Of a stretch of 64,000 nt of DNA, positions 58,689 to 64,000 are shown piece after piece; within the stretch, counting starts at the first letter, position 1, and every line of letters starts with the position of its first letter. The translations under genes were made by a program, and so were the position numbers. The notes under the pieces are model-generated. The model ran no database searches and was not told the DNA's origin. It was given only the letters and a program-made list of their open reading frames with translations. Source of the DNA: Roseospira visakhapatnamensis (GTDB lineage: Bacteria; Pseudomonadota; Alphaproteobacteria; Rhodospirillales; Rhodospirillaceae); the NCBI RefSeq assembly GCF_014197915.1, contig NZ_JACIGK010000006.1, positions 62,001 through 126,000 of the forward strand, in the 5' to 3' direction.

Positions 58689-59699
58689 ATGATCCAGGAC
58701 TTCGACGAGACGGTGCTGCCGATCCTTTTGGACTGGCGCGGGGCCGGCGGCGCCGGCGCGCTGGTGACCCTGGTGCGCAAGAGCGCGTCCGGTCCCCGCC
58801 CGCTGGGCAGCCAGTTGGCGGTGGCCGCCGACGGTCGGGTGGTGGGGCTGATCTCCGGGGGCTGCGTGGAGGGCGGAATCGCCGAAGAGGCCCTGTCGGC
58901 CATGCGCGCGGGGCGCGACCGCATGGCGCGCTTCGGCGAGGGGTCGCGCTACGTCGACCTGCGCATGCCCTGCGGCGGCAGCATCGATGTCCATGTCAAC
59001 GTCACCGTGACCGACGAGACGCTGGCCCAGGTGGTGGCGGCGCTGGCCGAGCGTCGGCCCGTGGTGATGGTCACGGACCTGGAGACCGGGGCGGCCTGGG
59101 TGGAGCCGCCGGGTGCCGGCGACGACGCGGCGTTCGCCGTCGCCGAACTGGCATGGCAGGGCGAGAGCCGCTTTCGCCGCCTGCATCGGCCGCCGCCACG
59201 TCTGGTGCTGGCCGGGCGGGGGCCGATCCTGACCCTGACGGCGCGCATCGCGGCGCTGAACGGGTACCAGGTGGTGGTGCTGACCGATGACGCGCACGCG
59301 GCCGACCAGGCGCGCGCGTCCTGTGTCGAGCCACCGCGCGGCACCGGGCCGGGCGACGTGGCGGCGGTGGCCCTGGACGCCGCGACGGCGGTGGTGACCC
59401 TGTTCCACGATCACGACGTGGAACTGCCGGTCCTGCGCCGGGCGCTGTCGAGCCGGATGGGGGCGGCGCCGGTGTTCCACATCGGTGCGCTGGGGTCACG
59501 GACCACCCATGCGGCCCGGCTGGCGCGGCTGGCCGACGAGGGCTTTGACGACGCGACGCTCGCCCATATCGAGGGACCGGCCGGCGTGCCCATCCACGCC
59601 GCCAACCCGGCGGAGATCGCCACATCGGTGGTGGCCGGGGTGATTCGCGCCTACCGAAGCCGGCGGCCGCGCGTCAGCCAGGATGTGGCGGCGGAGTAG
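58689..59699 (+). CDS. XdhC/CoxF-family molybdenum cofactor maturation protein
   Basis: This 336-aa protein binds and matures the molybdenum cofactor, including its sulfuration, for insertion into xanthine-oxidase-family enzymes. The XdhC N-terminal segment (GSQLAVAADGRVVGLISGGCVEG) is followed by a Rossmann-like C-terminal domain (LVLAGRGPILTLTARIA) and the family's IGALGSRTTHAAR motif. The ATG at 58689 has GAGAGGG upstream; the earlier in-frame start at 58590 is unlikely. It is divergent from coxSLM, whose enzyme is its likely client. Confidence 0.9.
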   Translation: MIQDFDETVLPILLDWRGAGGAGALVTLVRKSASGPRPLGSQLAVAADGRVVGLISGGCVEGGIAEEALSAMRAGRDRMARFGEGSRYVDLRMPCGGSIDVHVNVTVTDETLAQVVAALAERRPVVMVTDLETGAAWVEPPGAGDDAAFAVAELAWQGESRFRRLHRPPPRLVLAGRGPILTLTARIAALNGYQVVVLTDDAHAADQARASCVEPPRGTGPGDVAAVALDAATAVVTLFHDHDVELPVLRRALSSRMGAAPVFHIGALGSRTTHAARLARLADEGFDDATLAHIEGPAGVPIHAANPAEIATSVVAGVIRAYRSRRPRVSQDVAAE

Positions 59700-59861
59700 G
59701 GGGCCGGCCGTCCCGGTCATACCTCTTCCGGGTCATCCGTCTTCCCGGCCGAGCGTCAGGTGCGCCGGCGGCTGGCGCGCTCCCGCACGATCATCGGGGG
59801 GCATCCGGTCTCGGTGCCCAACCCCTTGAAACCCCATCTCCTCCGGCGCAAAGTGCGGCCC

Positions 59862-62150
<2,289 letters not shown>

Positions 62151-62208
62151 ACACGCGCGCCAGCGCGCCCCCGAACCGGGTGGCCGGCGGGGGCGGTCCG
62201 GTCCGGTG

Positions 62209-63120
62209 TCAGCGGACGTAGTCGGTCAGCGAGATCGAGGTCAGGGACGACAGCGCCGAGAACGATGCCTGCAACACCGCCTCGTGCTGGGCCACGGTGG
62301 CGGTGGCGGCCGCCACGTCCACCTTGGTGATGCTGTCCAGCGCGCTTTCGGCGTAAAGCTGGAACTCGGTCTGGCTGTCGATCAGGGTGGAGAGCTTCTT
62401 GCTTTGCCCGGACAGGGCTTCCTGGTCGGTGGCCAGCGCCGTGGCGGCGTCGTCAAGCAGATCGTAGGCGTCCTGCATCAGGGCCGTGTCGGGGGGGTTG
62501 GTGGTCATGCCGGCCAGCAGCGACAGGGCGCGCAAGGTCTTCTCGGCGCCGTCGCCGTCGGCGCGCACCCCGTAGGTCAGGCCGGTATCGCCGTCCACCA
62601 TCAGAATCCGGTCGGTGCCGGCGCCCTGATAGTAGTCGCCATCGGGGAGCGCCGGCGCGGACAACGGGTCATAGGCCGGGTCATTCAGGTCGACCGGCGC
62701 CGCCGTGGCCCCGTTGCCGCCGAACACCGCGCGCCCGCCCACGTCGGTGTTGAACAGGCTGGCCACGGTCTTGAGCCACCCGTCGGCGGAGGTCTGAAGG
62801 GTGCCGGTGTCGGTGATGGTGCCGTTGATGGCGGCGGCGATGTCCACCTTCGCGGTCTCGATGACGTCCACGATGTCCGCGAGGGTTCCATAGGCCGTGT
62901 CGACCAGGGCTTTGGCGTTTTCGGCCTCCGAGACCAGATGCGCCGAGGCCTTCAGGTCGCTTTCCAGGCTGATCGCCGTGCCGGCGGCGCCGTTCAGGCC
63001 CGACAGCGTCGCGCTCTTCAACTCGCTGCCTTGCTGAACCAGCGCGGTGCTGAAGTCCGACTGAACCCGCATGGCCTGGGCCAGCAGCGTGGCTTGCATG
63101 GTGCTGGTGCTTACCCGCAT
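62209..63120 (-). CDS. flgL: Flagellar hook-associated protein 3 (FlgL)
   Basis: This 303-aa flagellin-like junction protein links the hook (via FlgK) to the filament. The N-terminal helix starts MRVSTSTMQ and the C-terminal helix pair ends in the LTSISLTDYVR region. The central domain (about 110-200) is variable, as usual. The ATG follows an AGGGA site and is 11 bp after the flgK stop, so the two are co-transcribed. Export is through the flagellar type III system. Confidence 0.88.
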   Translation of the reverse strand: MRVSTSTMQATLLAQAMRVQSDFSTALVQQGSELKSATLSGLNGAAGTAISLESDLKASAHLVSEAENAKALVDTAYGTLADIVDVIETAKVDIAAAINGTITDTGTLQTSADGWLKTVASLFNTDVGGRAVFGGNGATAAPVDLNDPAYDPLSAPALPDGDYYQGAGTDRILMVDGDTGLTYGVRADGDGAEKTLRALSLLAGMTTNPPDTALMQDAYDLLDDAATALATDQEALSGQSKKLSTLIDSQTEFQLYAESALDSITKVDVAAATATVAQHEAVLQASFSALSSLTSISLTDYVR

Positions 63121-63131
63121 GGGTCCACTCC

Positions 63132-64000
63132 CTAATTCATCATGGCGACGAGGCTGTCGAACATGTCCTGGGCGGTGCTGATGATCTGAGACACCGACTG
63201 GTACGACTGCTCCAGCGCCAGCAGTTTGGCCGATTCCTCGTCCACGTTGACGCCGTGGGCGTTGGTGAAGCTGTTCGACAGCGTGGCGTAGGTCTGCGCC
63301 GACAGGCTCGCCGCGTCACCGGCCGCGCTGGCCCGGTCGGCGACGTCGTCGATCAGCGCGGCGGTCTGGCCGATCGCCGAGCGTTCGGCGGCGGTCATCG
63401 TGCTTGTGGCGTCGAAGGCGATGGGGTCGTCCAGCGCCGTCCACAGGGCCTGGAGACCGCTGGTGTCGCCCTTCACCAGGGCGGTGTCACCCACGGTGGT
63501 GGAGGCCGGGATGGCCACGGGTAGACCCTGGGAGCCCACGGTCTCCGCCACCGCCAGGTCGGACGCGCCGGTTCCGGACATCACGGTGTTGATGCCCAGG
63601 GCATGCGCCAGGCCCCATCCGTTGGCGCCCACCGTGGTCTCGCCGGCCAGCACCACGCCGGTGCCGGCGGTGTCGGCCGTGATCACCACATGGCCGTTGG
63701 CGTCCAGGGTGGCGGAGACGCCGGCGGCGCCGTCCAGGGCGGCCACCAGATCGGCGTGGGTGGCGATGGTGGACAGGTCGATGTCGGTGGACGACACCAC
63801 GGTGCCGTCCGCGTCCACCGCCGCGACCGAGAGGATGCCGGATCCGCTGAAGGGGTCTGCTCCGGCGACGGCGGTCGTTCCGGTGAGGGTGCCCGGCGCG
63901 GGCACGGGCGTGGCCTTGCTGGCGGCGGCGTTCAGGGCGTCGGCGATCCCCATGGCGAGGGCGTCCAACCCCTCCTGGATCGCCGGCAGCGTGGTGTCGC
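63132..64000 (-). CDS. flgK: Flagellar hook-associated protein 1 (FlgK), C-terminal part
   Basis: The frame is open at the window edge, so only the last ~288 residues are visible. The C-terminus has the conserved NVDEESAKLLALEQSYQ helix and IISTAQDMFDSLV, diagnostic of FlgK. The preceding sequence is a variable, alanine/threonine/glycine-rich beta region (TADTAGTGVV, SGTGASDLA), as in the exposed domains of large FlgK proteins. It precedes flgL in the operon; the start and conserved N-terminus lie beyond the window. Confidence 0.9.
   Translation of the reverse strand, partial: DTTLPAIQEGLDALAMGIADALNAAASKATPVPAPGTLTGTTAVAGADPFSGSGILSVAAVDADGTVVSSTDIDLSTIATHADLVAALDGAAGVSATLDANGHVVITADTAGTGVVLAGETTVGANGWGLAHALGINTVMSGTGASDLAVAETVGSQGLPVAIPASTTVGDTALVKGDTSGLQALWTALDDPIAFDATSTMTAAERSAIGQTAALIDDVADRASAAGDAASLSAQTYATLSNSFTNAHGVNVDEESAKLLALEQSYQSVSQIISTAQDMFDSLVAMMN

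Overview
The window is about 64 kb of very GC-rich, densely coded DNA. It fits an alphaproteobacterium, most likely a Rhodospirillales-type flagellated environmental bacterium. The reasons are the divergent ruvX/gatCAB arrangement, TRAP transport of organic acids, a coxSLM/DE molybdenum hydroxylase locus, PhoX, and many c-di-GMP and hybrid-kinase genes. The lineage is inferred from gene content and base composition only. I found no rRNA, tRNA, insertion sequence, phage or CRISPR array. Nearly every gene has long antisense shadow frames because of the GC content.

Layout. 1-4.7 kb: the end of a short-chain dehydrogenase, a DctP/DctQ/DctM TRAP transporter and a LysR regulator. 4.8-11.7 kb: a four-carbon sugar-acid (D-erythronate/3-oxo-tetronate) operon otnK-otnC-otnI-denD, followed by a transketolase and a 2-hydroxyacid dehydrogenase. 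The TRAP system probably supplies the substrate, and the pathway ends at DHAP and CO2. 12-19.5 kb: purU, a glycosyltransferase and UDP-sugar decarboxylase pair, a diguanylate cyclase coupled to a heptose-phosphate phosphatase gene, a membrane-anchored HNH nuclease, a PilZ protein and ruvX. 19.6-22.9 kb: gatCAB. 23-27.2 kb: small uncharacterised genes, a single-domain response regulator, a DUF502 membrane protein and an exported thermonuclease-like protein.

27.7-43.6 kb is a signalling island. It holds a ~1,817-residue hybrid kinase overlapping a REC-GGDEF gene, a REC-PAS-GGDEF(degenerate)-EAL gene, and a 2,330-residue kinase with three periplasmic-binding-protein-like domains plus a Cache-like domain. 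43.6-46.3 kb: an exported rubredoxin-like protein and PhoX.

46.8-51.4 kb is a complete Sia-type partner-switching module: SiaB-like kinase, SiaC-like phosphoprotein, SiaD-like diguanylate cyclase and SiaA-like PP2C phosphatase. An orphan periplasmic solute-binding protein gene is embedded in the same operon. I consider this the most interesting locus here. A 9-bp-stem hairpin separates it from the upstream cox genes.

51.5-59.7 kb is a form II CO-dehydrogenase-like locus (coxS-L-M, then coxD-E, with a divergent coxF/xdhC). It is split by an oppositely oriented HicAB toxin-antitoxin pair that carries a perfect palindrome upstream. 59.9-64 kb: parC, flgL and the 3' part of flgK. The window contains five proteins directly tied to c-di-GMP (three cyclases with intact GG(D/E)EF and RxxD sites, one EAL protein and one PilZ protein), which points to heavy investment in sessile/motile switching.
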